Shown piece after piece: positions 34,673-46,109 of a stretch of DNA of 64,000 nucleotides (position 1 is its first letter; every line of letters begins with the position of its first letter). Source of the DNA: Umbilicaria muhlenbergii (lineage: Eukaryota; Ascomycota; Lecanoromycetes; Umbilicariales; Umbilicariaceae); contig KK106982.1 of assembly GCA_000611775.1 (NCBI GenBank), positions 4,472,996 through 4,536,995 of the forward strand, written 5' to 3'. Made by a program: the position numbers and the translations under genes. The notes under the pieces are model-generated. The model made no database searches and was not told the DNA's origin. It saw only the letters and a program-made list of their open reading frames with translations.

Positions 34673-35984
34673 CTACAACTTACTCTCCTCCTTCTCGCCA
34701 ATCAAATTCTCAAACGCAACCGGCACCTGCTCCGTCAAATCGCTCGCCTGCAAACTCCTCCCGTTCTTCTTAAACGCCAGCCGCGAGCACTCCCTCGTAA
34801 TGCTGCTGCCGCCAAACGCACACAGCATCAGCGTCTCCTCAGCGCTAAAGCCGCCCTCGGTCTCCCAGATGCCGTCGAGATACGCCCTCCGGTACGCCAA
34901 CAGCGTCGCCAAACTGCCCGTCAGCGTATCACCCTGACCACCCGACCGTTTGCGCCCGCCCTCGAGGTCGGAAATCATGGTTTTTTCCCCATTACTGATG
35001 ACGTCCTTGGCGCCCTTTTGGATAATCAAGACCCCGCCAAACGCCTTCGACAACTTAGCGCAAGCGGTCTCGTCGCCGTCTTGGGGGACTTCCATGCCGA
35101 CGCTTTTGGCGAGACGGCCGAATTCAACCACGTTGGGCGTGAGGATGCATTCTCGGTAGCCTCTGACGAGTTCCGGACGTGTCTGCGCGATGTACAGGCC
35201 GTCGGCGTCGAGGACGAAGGGCATGTTTTGTTTTCTGGCGGCTTCGATGACGGCGGCGCAGGTGTCTTGCATGAGTTTGTTGCGGCCGAGGCCGGGGCCG
35301 ATGACGATGACGTGCAGGCGGGCGAGCATGTCGATGACGGTGTTGGCGATGTGTTCGGGGGTTTCGACCTCGTGTAGGTGGTGGGATTGTCGCATGAGGG
35401 GGTGCACCATTAGGTTGGGGGAGTAGCTTTTGATCACCTGCTGGTAGTTAGTAGGATGGGGAAGGGTAGGTGGTAGGAAAGGAGGGGTACCTGGGCGGCT
35501 TCGGGCTCGCAGATTACGTGGCTCTGGATGGAGAAAGAAGGCTGTTAATTTGGGTGGAGGGGGGCCGGGGGATGGGTTGGGTAGGGCATACCATGTCCGC
35601 GCCTGTTTGGTACTGTCAGCATTGGGGACAGTAGAGGGTCCCTGATGAGAAGCAGGCACGAAAGTGTTCAGCCCAGCGTACCTAGTCGTGCAGAAGCCAT
35701 AGCAGAGAAATAGGGTGCTCCAGTGTAACTGTTTCACGCCGCTTGATTAACGTTGTTCCTACTATGCCCCATGCCCTGAGATGTGACGAACGCACTCCTG
35801 ACTCCCTCCAATGACTGCTACCCGCCCCAATTGCCCTGAGAGTACATCAGTGACTGCGAGTTCAGATCAGGCAGTAGCGTATGGATTTACCTTTGTGGAA
35901 TTTCTCCAACATGGGCGGCACGATCTGGCGTACCTTGGACAAGGCATCTTTGGTCGCTTTGGAAATCATTGGTTTGTCGGACAT
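34673..35984 (-). CDS. nnr2: ATP-dependent (S)-NAD(P)H-hydrate dehydratase
   Basis: Six exons (35984-35891, 35835-35796, 35728-35682, 35602-35592, 35523-35491, 35437-34673) give 329 aa. Exon 4 is an 11-nt micro-exon that completes GADM between SARL and [10 protein letters not shown]; all phases close. Ribokinase-fold motifs: [48 protein letters not shown], and the nucleotide/catalytic loop [18 protein letters not shown]. The enzyme (yeast YKL151C, human NAXD/CARKD) dehydrates damaged NADHX/NADPHX at the expense of ATP. The frame is open upstream of the chosen ATG, but there is no earlier ATG in it; a longer N-terminus via another exon is not excluded. Confidence 0.95.
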
Positions 35985-36578
35985 TACTTGAGGTGCTCTG
36001 AGAAGAAGGAGATAGGAACAGTATGAAGCAGAAAAATGGGCGAGGTTCAGGGAGTTGTTTCTGGTTCGATCAAGGTGCGTGTGCGGTGCACTTGCAGGCC
36101 GATGTGATGTCACCGCACGATCGTCATCGAAGGCTCGGATAAATGGTCCTGGTCCCACCCCGCTTCAACGGGGGCGGGACAGCACAAGGGACGACGTACG
36201 AGGCACCTGCCCTCGGATGGTCAGAGTAAGAAACTAGGGTGTGGTCAAGTAGATAGTAGTCGATGCTAACAAGATAGTAGTGATGTACAAAGGCATATCT
36301 GCCATCTGATGCAGCACATTGCGTCCACTGCGATGCTTCCCGCACTTCAATTTAACGCCAGGCACCTTTCGACTCACTTTCCTCCGCCATGCTTATACTC
36401 CTAGATCCCCGTGCTTATACTCCTAGATCCCCGTGCTTATATTCCTAGATTCCCCAACACCCCAACTCCTTTCGCCTTGCACCAATATTGCCTCCCGGCT
36501 CAAGACACATCGACATCCAACATCGGCACCGCTGCCTCCGTTCGGAGCCATTCCCCATTGAAAGCGTTGATCAGCCAA
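35985..36578. other. Intergenic between two minus-strand genes
   Basis: 594 bp with the promoter of the NAD(P)HX dehydratase gene and the 3' flank of the dipeptidyl aminopeptidase gene. It contains a three-copy 22-bp repeat at 36391-36456. Confidence 0.6.
36391..36456. repeat. Three tandem copies of a 22-bp unit
   Basis: The unit begins GCTTATACTCCTAGATCCCC and starts at 36391, 36413 and 36435. The third copy has two substitutions. It lies about 120-190 bp beyond the stop codon of the dipeptidyl aminopeptidase gene. Confidence 0.95.
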
Positions 36579-39307
36579 TTATTGAGCTCTATCATACGAA
36601 TTAGCAATGGACACCATCAAATCTCCAACGAGGGTATTAAGCTTACTGTCGTAAACTATCCTGTTCGCATTGTGGAAATAGATGCTGTGATCCGAGTCTG
36701 GAAACACATGCACATCATAATTTTCAACCCCCGCCAAGTCGAGTTTGTCGAGTAGGGTGAGCGAGTTCTGCATGTGCACGTTGTCATCGGCGACACCGTG
36801 CATCATCAAAAAGCGGACTGTGTTTTGCAGCGCCGTCATGTTGCTGATCGAGGCGTTTTCGTATCCGACGGGATTGTGTTGCGGCGTGTGCATGTACCGC
36901 TCCGTGTAAATCGAGTCTGGGGCGGGGGTTGGTTAATGCAGGCCAGACAAGAAATGGTACGTGGATGCAGCTTACCATAGAACCTCCAGTCAGTCACCGG
37001 TGCCACTGCCATACCGTACTGAAACGTCTCCCCGCCATCCTGCTCCAGTGTCTTCAGAGTCATGAAGCCACCATAACTCCATCCCCAGATTGCCATCCTG
37101 CTTGCGTCCACATACTTCTTGTTGCCCCAGATCTTCGCCGTCTCGATTTGATCCTTTGCTTCGTAGTACCCGATGTTGCCTCTGATGATACAGCGGGCTT
37201 TACGGCCGATGAAGCCGGTGCCGCGTCCGTCCACGGTGACGACTATGTAGCCGAGATTTGCAGCAATGTAGGCCTGGAAGTCGACCGTGAACTTCTTGTC
37301 GACCATCTGTGAACCAGGGCCGCCGTAAAGATGGAAGAGCACGGGATATCTCTTCTGTTCATTGAAATGTGGGGGACGTCTTTCAATTACTTGTAATGTG
37401 TATCCGTCAATTTCAACGGTCGAGTAAATATTGATGGGCAGTTCGTGCTGGGCGGCAAATCCAGCAAGTCCAGTGTTATCTTCGATGTGGTCCTCGAAAT
37501 GGTCTGGATTGCTGGGTGTGCTGATCACCCTTTGCCAGGGAATGTCGGGCCCTTGATAGGATAGTAGCGCATAGCCGGCACCGGTAGAAAATGACACTGC
37601 GTAGTAGCCTTCCTTGCTAGTATCGGTCATCGGTTGTAAGTCCGATCCATCGAGCTTAACGCTGTAGACGTGCCTTTGTGTAGGGGCTTCCTTAGTGGCA
37701 ATAAAATAGACGCGGTTTCTATCTAGGTCGACAGCCGAGGGAGCTTTGACGACCTCCCAATCGCCCGAGGTAAGCATGATAGGATCAGGGTTGTCCAGCG
37801 GAGTAAAGTACGCGAGATGATCATTCCCGTCGTAGATGACGGTATCAACGTAGCCATCGTGAGGCCGGTTGTTGCCAGGATCACCGGGGATGAACGTAGT
37901 GTCTTCTGTTACCTCGAACCAACCGCCATCGATTGCGTTCACATCAACTTGACGGACGACCCTGCCGGTGCGCCTAGTGACATCGACGAGCACGACTTTG
38001 AGAATATCGCTCTCCCTATTTGTCTCTTTGACCAGCACTTTGCCGTCTTTTCCTGCCCAAATAACTTCCGTGATCAGACGGTCCTCATCAGGGTAGTCAT
38101 TGTCAACATTGACTATGAAGACCTCTCCCTTCGACATGTCATAGAATTGGAGATCAACAACAGGGTTGGGAGCACCTGCTTTTGGGTACTTGATCTCTCG
38201 GACCTCTGGATAACTCTCTTCGCCAGGCGCAGGCTTCTTACCACTGGGCCTTGAGACGAAGTATTGTATGGGATATTCCGGTACGGTGGTCTCGTTAGTA
38301 CGGAGAAAGGCAATAAAATCCCCACCTCTCGACCACCAAGTTGCAGTATTCCCAGCAAAGACCTCCTCCTCGTACACCCAATCGGGTACACCATAGAAAA
38401 GCTCGACCCCACCATCTTTAGTGATTTGAGTGACGGAGGAGGAAGACAGCTTGCGCAAGAACATATTGTTGTCTCTAGTGAAGACTACTGAGTCAGACGT
38501 CGGTGACCAAGAGGCAAGCTGAATCCTCCCATCCGGTTTCGCGGGATCCAGTGCCTCCCCTGTTTGTGTCTTGACATCAAATATCCAATATCTACCGGTG
38601 GATGAGTGCCGCCAGTTGTGCTGCTCGTCTGACATGACCAGAACCTTATCCAGGTTCCGACTCGGCCACACTTTACTAGGATACACACTTGCCCCGTTGA
38701 CGTTGAAAGCCCCGTCTTTCATCAACGTTCTGCTCTCGTATGATTCTGTGTCCGCCTTTCGACTTCGCACATCCTCTACCACAAGGTAGTTCCTTCCAGG
38801 CGCACCACTACGGTCCAGAAGCAAGCCATCCTCGCTGTTTGCGCCTTCAATCCAGGTAATATCATGCGATCTCGGCCGCCACTGCCCTCCCAGCACTTGG
38901 TCAAGCGTGACAGCCTTTCCAGATCCCCGTGACGCCGTCGCAGCCGGATCGTGAGGTATAGTCGAGGAATGTTTGTATGTCTGGCGCGACAGGAATAACA
39001 CGAGAGCCAAAAACCATCCGCCCAAACATAGACCACCCAACGACCACATTATGCGCCGAACCTTTTTCTCCACTGGCCGGCCCGTAGAGTGTTGATAGAG
39101 TGCTTCTTCTTCGTCATACTGCTCATCCTTCTCAGGTAGTTTAGGTAATGGCTTTGCGTGCCCATTGCCGTCTAATTGCTCTAGGATTATGGACGTGGTG
39201 GAGGCGGACGTGCCCGTTTCAAAGGATGGGCGAGAATGATCTTCTGTAGAGGAGTCCTGGGTAAGAGGCTGGGTTTCTTCCTCGTCCGCATAACATTCGA
39301 TGGCCAT
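36579..39307 (-). CDS. dapB: Type IV dipeptidyl aminopeptidase, vacuolar (DapB/Dap2 type)
   Basis: Two exons (39307-36976 and 36916-36579) give 889 aa. The intron is 59 nt and splits an Asp codon. It is a type II membrane protein: a cytosolic acidic N-terminus, one membrane helix ([20 protein letters not shown] at about 86-110), then a lumenal beta-propeller and an alpha/beta-hydrolase domain. The S9B catalytic triad is visible: Ser744 in GWSYGG, Asp821 in HGVADDNVH, His853 in [17 protein letters not shown] carries the double-Glu site that anchors the substrate N-terminus. The enzyme releases X-Pro/X-Ala dipeptides; the membrane anchor and absent secretion signal point to the vacuole, as in Aspergillus DapB. 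Confidence 0.96.
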
Positions 39308-40125
39308 GACTTGACCTCTCTCTCCGAGATCAAGCGTACTGGTTTCATCAAGCTCGGCAAACTGGCAACGTCCAGGACATGTCCTGATTGGTGGTAGTGA
39401 TGAACGTGCTATGGCAGTCCTGACTTAGGGTTAGGAAGATTATACGTCTTCCAGAAATTGGTAGTAAAGGGACATGGCCATGTTCATTGTTTGTAGCACG
39501 GGGTTAGGTGTGCCAGGGTGTTCATCTCGAACATCAGGGACCTGTACCTTACTCTATGCTGGTCCCATCGCTAAACTGATGGCCGCTAATTATTAGCGTA
39601 CATCTTTATTAAATCCTTCAGCCCTACCTTCTATTGACGTCCTTTTGCGGCCACAAGAGCGGCCACCAGAGCCAGACACGACGAGTGTGAACTCAGGGGA
39701 CGCTAGGATTTACTAAAGATCTCATAATTCCCTCTAGTTAACTGCGGCATTGAGATAGATGCCTAAACAATAACTATGGAAACGTAGAGATCGAAAGCTC
39801 GGATATACCACAGCCCTAGCTAGATGAAGCCATGCTACAATACGACATTGTGAGCTCAGATGCCCCTTCGGTTGACTTCATACGCGCAACGCCCGAATTC
39901 CCGAGGCCACGCAAACGAGCTTTTGCAGGTACTTGCTATCTCTGAAACGCTTCTCTAACCAAGGGCGTAGTCGCAAGATCTATGTGGCTGTGTAAGACAC
40001 GAAAAGCAGTCGTCTTGGGAGCTCTCGCGCCAGCTGCAGTACGAAAATCCACTATCTTGCACTTGGAAGGGCCTCTTGTCGCTGGGCCACCTTATATTAC
40101 TAGAGGATGGTGGACCAACTTAACG
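39308..40125. other. Intergenic (0.8 kb)
   Basis: Promoter side of the dipeptidyl aminopeptidase gene and 3' flank of RPB7. No supported gene; AT-rich near 39590-39830. Confidence 0.6.
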
Positions 40126-40809
40126 TCAGAGTGTCCTATGCGCGAGTTAGCGACTGAGACCAGCTGCGTAGACGTGGCATCTGACCCGAGGAAATCTTCT
40201 TTTACGCTGCCAATGGCAAACATACTCCCCACATCACTTCTGGTACCTATGAGCTTGATACGCAGATGCGTTCCTTTCTCGATAACTTGGTCGCCGTTGT
40301 CCGTGTACTGTGGAGGTGTAGCATTCGGATCCCACTTGATATCTGAAGGGATAAGCTGGTGGTTGTTAGTAAGAAACAGCTCGGTCTCTGTACAACACGT
40401 CAAGTAGACACACATGGTTTGAAACAAATACTGGCAGAGGACCGACATCCGCGAATACGCCCATCCTGTTAACGGAGCTTACGATCGCGTCAACCTGTCC
40501 ATAGCTCAGATTAGTACGTGAACGTCCTAGGCCAACTCTCCCACTCCGACCCAGACATACCGTCTCTCCTTTGAATGGTCTCCATACTACTGCTCTATAA
40601 TGTACTGTGTACTCCGCAACTGCGCTTCCGGGTATGACTCGGCCTTCCGAGATATCGTACGCATCCATAACACAGATGATATAGTACTGGCCTGTGCATG
40701 TCCCCTCGACATCTTCCAGAAGCCGATTGGTCAAGTACTCCTTTACCCGCGGGCCAAAGAAAGAAGGATGCAGTGAAATCACGCGCTCCAACTCATAGAG
40801 AAAAAACAT
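40126..40809 (-). CDS. rpb7: RNA polymerase II subunit Rpb7
   Basis: Four exons (40809-40561, 40494-40414, 40355-40186, 40135-40126) give 169 aa; yeast Rpb7 is 171. The last exon contributes only 10 nt (end of Gly, then Thr-Leu-stop). I accept it because its 50-nt intron has a GCTAAC branch site and gives the expected length, whereas read-through would add a ~30-residue unrelated tail. Family blocks: MFFLYELERVISLHPSFFG, LLEDVEGTCTGQYYIICV, YRAVVWRPFKGE, VNRMGVFADVGPLPVFVS, PPQYTDNGDQVIEKGT, RIKLIGTR, FAIGSVKEDFLG. With Rpb4 it forms the polymerase II stalk that binds nascent RNA and contacts initiation factors. Confidence 0.96.
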
Positions 40810-41551
40810 TTTGTATAGGGACTGGGATAGTAAGCCGGTACGGCAAAGGCACAACGTATCCAATAGTTTTTTATTCCTTCGTCTCCCCACGCAAAAGAGC
40901 GTTTAATTGCCCTTGCACGCCTCCCAGCTCATTAGGGAACTCTTAGTGGAGCCTAAAAGTGTGGGCGGTGCCTCTAATCCTGTGATGGTTGTTGATGCGC
41001 CGGGAAGTCTGAAGATACGATCCCGGGGCACTAGCTCTTTTGAGTGCTCTCAGTGTTGATGAGGACAGCTTGACAGCTGATTGTCGGGTGTAGACAGCTT
41101 CAGGCTTGCGCCTTGAGATCAGCAAGGTCCGAACGCAATGAAGCGCTAGACAACGTACTGACACCAAGGGAATGAATGAATGGCGGCGCAAAGACAAGAG
41201 CACTCGTGCTAGCCCTCAGGAGTCGCGGAGAGACTACGCAGAGCCTCGTCAGTGCTATGAGGTGACCGCGATAGCCTTAAGGAGCGGGATGGTCGAAGTC
41301 TAGGGCTTCGGAAATTCGATGTGAAGATGCGCCGTTTAGCCACCCCAGCCTTATACCGGCTTAGTCACTCGGTCCGGTCCCTCAGGCCCGCAAAGCACAT
41401 GCCGGGCTCGCCGCGGTACCTGGCTCGTCTTCGTTCAGCAATATTAATTGCCTCACGTAGTCAGCGCTCACTCAGCTGCCATGATCCTTACGACACAGTT
41501 ATCTCGCTTACTTCCTATAACCTTTTGTTTGCCGATTTGTAGAACATCATC
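40810..41551. other. Divergent intergenic region (RPB7 / MPO1)
   Basis: 742 bp between divergent starts. Short frames on both strands show no family features. Presumably two promoters. Confidence 0.6.
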
Positions 41552-42357
41552 ATGGCATTGAACCTTGAGAAACAGCTGCTCTTTGTGAGTGTGCCGGCAA
41601 TCTTCGTACGCAATGATCAGATCACTGACAAACAAACTACATAGTATGGATCGTACCACAATGATCCTGTAGGGTCACTGTATCTCAGGGTGCTTAATAA
41701 CTCGGATAAGTCGACTGACAGGTTGGACTTCTAGGTCAACGTGGCCATTCACGTCACATGTGTGCCTCTGCTCCTGGTTACAGCTATTATGTTCGTGAGT
41801 GCAGCCGTGTCTCTGCCCATTGATTGTGTACTCTTGCTGAGCGAATATAGGGCACAAATACGCCGTCACTGATACCTTTACCTGACTGGCTCATCGTCAA
41901 GAACCTACCGCCAAACCTCGGTACTATCACATGTTTACTCTACGCAACGTTATACGTGCTCATGGAGCCAGTCGCTGGTGGACTCCTTGCCCCAATTCTC
42001 TTGGGCTGGACTGCATTGGCCAACCATCTTACCAGTACTTATGGATCTACAGCCAACTATTGGGCCGTGGGAATACATATCACGAGTTGGATTGCACAAT
42101 TTGTCGGTCATGGTGCGTTCGAAGGCAGAGCACCCGCTTTGCTTGACAACTTAGTGCAAGCGTTCTTCTTGGCCCCATTCTTTGTGTGGATGGAGATCCT
42201 CTTCTTTTTCGGGTATCGCCCCGGGCTGAGAGGGCGGTTGGATAAGGCCGTAGAGGTGGAGATCGACAAATACCGGAAGTCCAAATCAAAGACCCAAAGC
42301 AACGAAGAGATTGTGAACGGCAAAGCGCATGGCAACGGCGCGGTGACAGAGCTATAA
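41552..42357 (+). CDS. mpo1: Mpo1-type 2-hydroxy fatty acid dioxygenase (DUF962)
   Basis: Four exons (41552-41584, 41645-41668, 41735-41794, 41851-42357) give 207 aa. It opens MALNLEKQLLF/YGSYHNDPV, followed by NVAIHVTCVPLLLV, with His residues placed as in DUF962. Four hydrophobic helices follow; HITSWIAQFVGHGAFEGRAPALLDNL contains the second histidine cluster, and LAPFFVWMEILFFFGYRPG closes the domain. The tail is hydrophilic. Yeast Mpo1 (YGL010W) is an ER membrane Fe(II) dioxygenase that alpha-oxidises 2-hydroxypalmitate from phytosphingosine breakdown. Exon 2 is only 24 nt. Family assignment is firm; activity is inferred. Confidence 0.92.
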
Positions 42358-42929
42358 GCGGTGACAAAAGACGAAAGTCATGCGCAAGCAGTAGCTTTCG
42401 CCGTGGCCTAATCATGAACTAGGTAAATTGAGACCGTGACCCGAACGAACAGAGCTGGCATGTGAGATCTATGGTACCAGTGAAGTTGGGAGAATGCGGC
42501 ATTATCATTTTTCAGGCAGCAAGACAGTATTCTATGACATTGAGAAGAGTTCTTGGGAAGGATAGTGAGACATCATCGGGGGAAACTAACTGTAGAACGA
42601 TGATATGTGGAATATCCTTTGATGTCAAGAGATCAAACCGATTAAGAAGCTTCCATCTTTCATTGCCCATGGAGTCATGTACACATAGTGCTTATAAATT
42701 CTGGTGAAAACAAATTTTTGACGAGGTCCATCCTGTGCTTGGGATGGTCTGCTACTTTCGGTAAAGCGGCATTTCACTAGTGTCATTTCCCAATCCTATC
42801 CGAACCTCCTCCACCACGACAGAGCTTGGTTCGAGTCTCCCAGGCCATCTCAATCTCCTCTCCACCATCCTCAATTGGATTCGCGACCTTCCAGTCGTCT
42901 CTCCTTGTTCATCTCTAAAGCTAGACACG
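42358..42929. other. Intergenic between MPO1 and ATP1
   Basis: 572 bp. The 120 bp before ATP1 are pyrimidine-rich with TCC/CTCC runs, typical of a highly expressed fungal gene leader. No gene seen. Confidence 0.6.
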
Positions 42930-44994
42930 ATGTTTAGGAACGCTTTACGGCAGTCGAGCCGCACGGTCGGGGCAATCTCTGCTACCAGCAGAATCGCCGC
43001 GGTAAGCTACAAAGTTTTCCTTCTTCAGGCCCGCATTACGACCTTTGGTCAATCGTATTACCCCGAGACAGTTCATGGAGTCGTCACTGTCAGCTTTTGT
43101 CAACATGCTACCTCGAAGACCATTGCTGGAGGGTGCGTCAGTTAGCTGATGTCCAATATCTCCATAGACCCGAACTGCGGCACCCGCAGCCTTCAACGCC
43201 GCCTCGAAGCAAGTTCGAAGCTATGCTGCCGACGCTAAAGCCTCTCCAACTGAAGTCTCGTCTATTTTGGAACAAAGAATCCGAGGCGTTCAAGAGGAAG
43301 CCGGTCTTGCCGAGACTGGACGTGTCTTGTCGGTCGGGTATGTGATACGGACCTCAAGAGTGCGGAAGAGTTGAACAACGGGCGAGCGAAGTGGCTGACA
43401 CACTCTGGGGTTCAGTGACGGTATCGCTCGTGTCCATGGAATGAACAACGTTCAAGCCGAAGAGCTCGTTGAGTAAGTGTAGACCGCTTCTGAACTATAA
43501 AGCGAAGCTTACATGTGAGCAGGTTCGCGTCTGGTGTGAAGGGCATGTGCATGAATTTGGAAGCTGGCCAGGTCGGTGTTGTGCTGTTCGGTTCTGACCG
43601 ACTTGTGAAGGAAGGAGAGACCGTGAAGCGTACCGGTGAAATTGTAGGTTTATTCCGCTATGCGGCAAAGGCAAGGAAGCTCACAGTAATAGGTCGATGT
43701 CCCTGTTGGTCCTGAGATGCTCGGTCGTGTCGTTGACGCACTTGGAAATCCCATCGATGGTAAGGGTGAAATCAAAACAAAGGAGAAGTATCGAGCTCAG
43801 CTCAAGGCTCCTGGCATTCTCCCGCGTCACTCTGTCAACCAACCAGTCCAGACCGGTCTCAAATCAATTGACGCTATGGTTCCGATTGGACGTGGTCAAC
43901 GTGAGTTGATCATCGGCGATCGTCAGACTGGAAAGACCGCCGTCGCTCTCGATGCGATTCTCAACCAGAAACGGTGGAACAACACCAACGATGAGAGCAA
44001 GAAGCTCTACTGTGTCTACGTTGCCGTCGGACAGAAGCGATCGACCGTCGCTCAATTGGTGAAGACACTTGAGGAGAACGATGCTATGAAATACTGTATC
44101 GTTGTGGCAGCTACCGCCTCGGAAGCTGCTCCTCTACAGTACATCGCTCCCTTCACCGGGTGTGCTATGGGTGAATGGTTCCGAGATAACGGCAAGCACG
44201 CTGTCATCGTTTACGATGATCTGTCCAAGCAAGCCGTGGCTTATCGTCAGATGTCACTTTTGCTCCGTCGTCCACCAGGACGTGAGGCCTACCCGGGAGA
44301 GTGAGTCAAAATTATCGTCACACGTGTACTTATAAGCTAACAGCTTCTCAGCGTCTTCTACCTTCATTCTCGTCTCCTCGAGCGTGCCGCCAAGCTGAAC
44401 GACAAGAACGGCGGTGGTTCTCTTACAGCCCTACCTATCATCGAGACCCAGGGTGGTGACGTGTCTGCTTATATCCCAACCAACGTCATTTCTATTACCG
44501 ATGGCCAGATCTTCTTGGAGGCTGAATTGTTCTACAAGGGTGTTCGTCCCGCCATCAACGTCGGTCTATCCGTGTCCCGTGTCGGATCCGCCGCCCAGCT
44601 TAAGGCTATGAAACAAGTCGCCGGATCCCTCAAGCTTTTCTTGGCCCAATACCGTGAAGTCGCTGCCTTTGCCCAATTCGGTTCAGATCTGGATGCTGCC
44701 ACTAAGCAGACCCTCAACCGTGGTGAGCGTCTTACTGAGTTGCTAAAGCAGAAGCAATACTCACCCATGGCTGTCAATGAAATGGTACCTCTTATCTATG
44801 CAGGTGTCAACGGTCACCTTGACAACGTCCCTGTTGCCAAGGTGTTGCAATGGGAGGCGGACTTCTTGGCCCACTTGAAGAGCGACCAAAGTGACCTTCT
44901 GGCGCAGATTGACAAGGAGGGCCAGCTCAGCAAGGACCTGGAAGCTAAATTGAAGGACGTCGTTACATCGTTCACCAAGAGCTTCACCTCATAG
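42930..44994 (+). CDS. atp1: Mitochondrial F1-ATP synthase subunit alpha
   Basis: Six exons (42930-43001, 43168-43337, 43416-43472, 43523-43643, 43693-44300, 44352-44994) give 556 aa, the normal length. The N-terminus is a basic, Ser/Ala/Arg-rich mitochondrial presequence ([20 protein letters not shown]) ending near [11 protein letters not shown]. Nucleotide-binding marks include the P-loop [13 protein letters not shown], the Walker B strand [12 protein letters not shown], the signature [17 protein letters not shown], and [27 protein letters not shown]. Subunit alpha forms the catalytic hexamer with beta in the mitochondrial matrix. The first exons are short and introns cluster in the 5' third. 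All splice phases close. Confidence 0.98.
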
Positions 44995-46109
44995 ACATCA
45001 ACCAGTCCGTATTCGAACTTCGATTGCTAGGGGTTCTGCTGACGTGGCTTAGATGTATAATAGAGAAGACTTTGTCCTCGGGTCGAATTGGTTCTCGCAC
45101 GACACGTAGGTCCATGGATGGCTCGCAAAAAGGGCATTTCCAGTCACAAGAGAGCGTTGTTTTGCTGTTTGAGGTTGCGTTGGACGTGGTGTGACTTGAA
45201 TGTATTTAGGAGCAATTCCACTGTCTTCGCAAACCCTGTGGAAAGCTTCAACCTGACTCTGACGAGCTATACGCCACACCGTAGACCTTGTAGAGAAATC
45301 TGCATTCGGGGCTCATGGTGATGTTCGGGTTTTTAGTATATTGAAGGCTACTACACTACCTTGCGGACATAGCGGGTTTAAGGCCCAACCTCTAGGGCTT
45401 TAACTACCAAATATGTAACTAGGACTTCGAGTGTGTGAGTCACAGATATGGAAGACGTAGCCCGCATTGAAGCCTGGGTTGGTCAGCATGCATGTCGTAA
45501 GTAAGTCCCTCCAGCCAATGGGCGGGGAGGATTCAAAGGATTTCAGGGTTCTAATCCATCGCATCTTTGACCTCTCGTCAGACACTAAACACCCGATCCA
45601 CATCTCATCTCGAACCTCAAAGCGCATACGGCCTGAACACTGGAATAGTGAGTAGCTGTATCTCGGGATTATGCGATCACCTTCTCCCTTCTCCCAACTT
45701 GTGAACAACTGAGGCAGCCGAAACACACTCAGGACATGCTCTTACAAACAAGGACTTGCAGGCAGCACCTTACTCAGTTACCCTCGAATTAGCTCGTTGG
45801 ATATGCGTGGCTAGTCGTACGTTTGCGCCGAGCATGCTCTCATGATACACTTGCTTACTCTCCCCGCAGTGTATCAGTTGCGCATCGACCAAACTACGTT
45901 GGAACTCTATATCAACATACAATAGCCCTCATCAACGGATGTGCTTTCCAAATTGATGTACCGACAAGCTTCGACTGAACGAGTCAAAACTAAGTGGGCG
46001 CGACCCTACAAGCTTTGGGATAACCGGGTATTGCACTGTTGGGATAGGGTCTGCAGAAAGCGCCAGGGTTGCCTACACAGCCTGAGGCCCCCCAGGCTAG
46101 TCTGAGATA
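44995..46109. other. Intergenic (1.1 kb)
   Basis: Between ATP1 and the Zn2Cys6 gene. Short frames on both strands, without domain or coding regularity. The proximal ~350 bp are probably the ATP1 3' UTR and flank. Confidence 0.55.

Noticed and set aside
42825-42842. GGTTCGAGTC resembling a tRNA B box
   Set aside because: It lies in the ATP1 leader and has no A box or paired arms.
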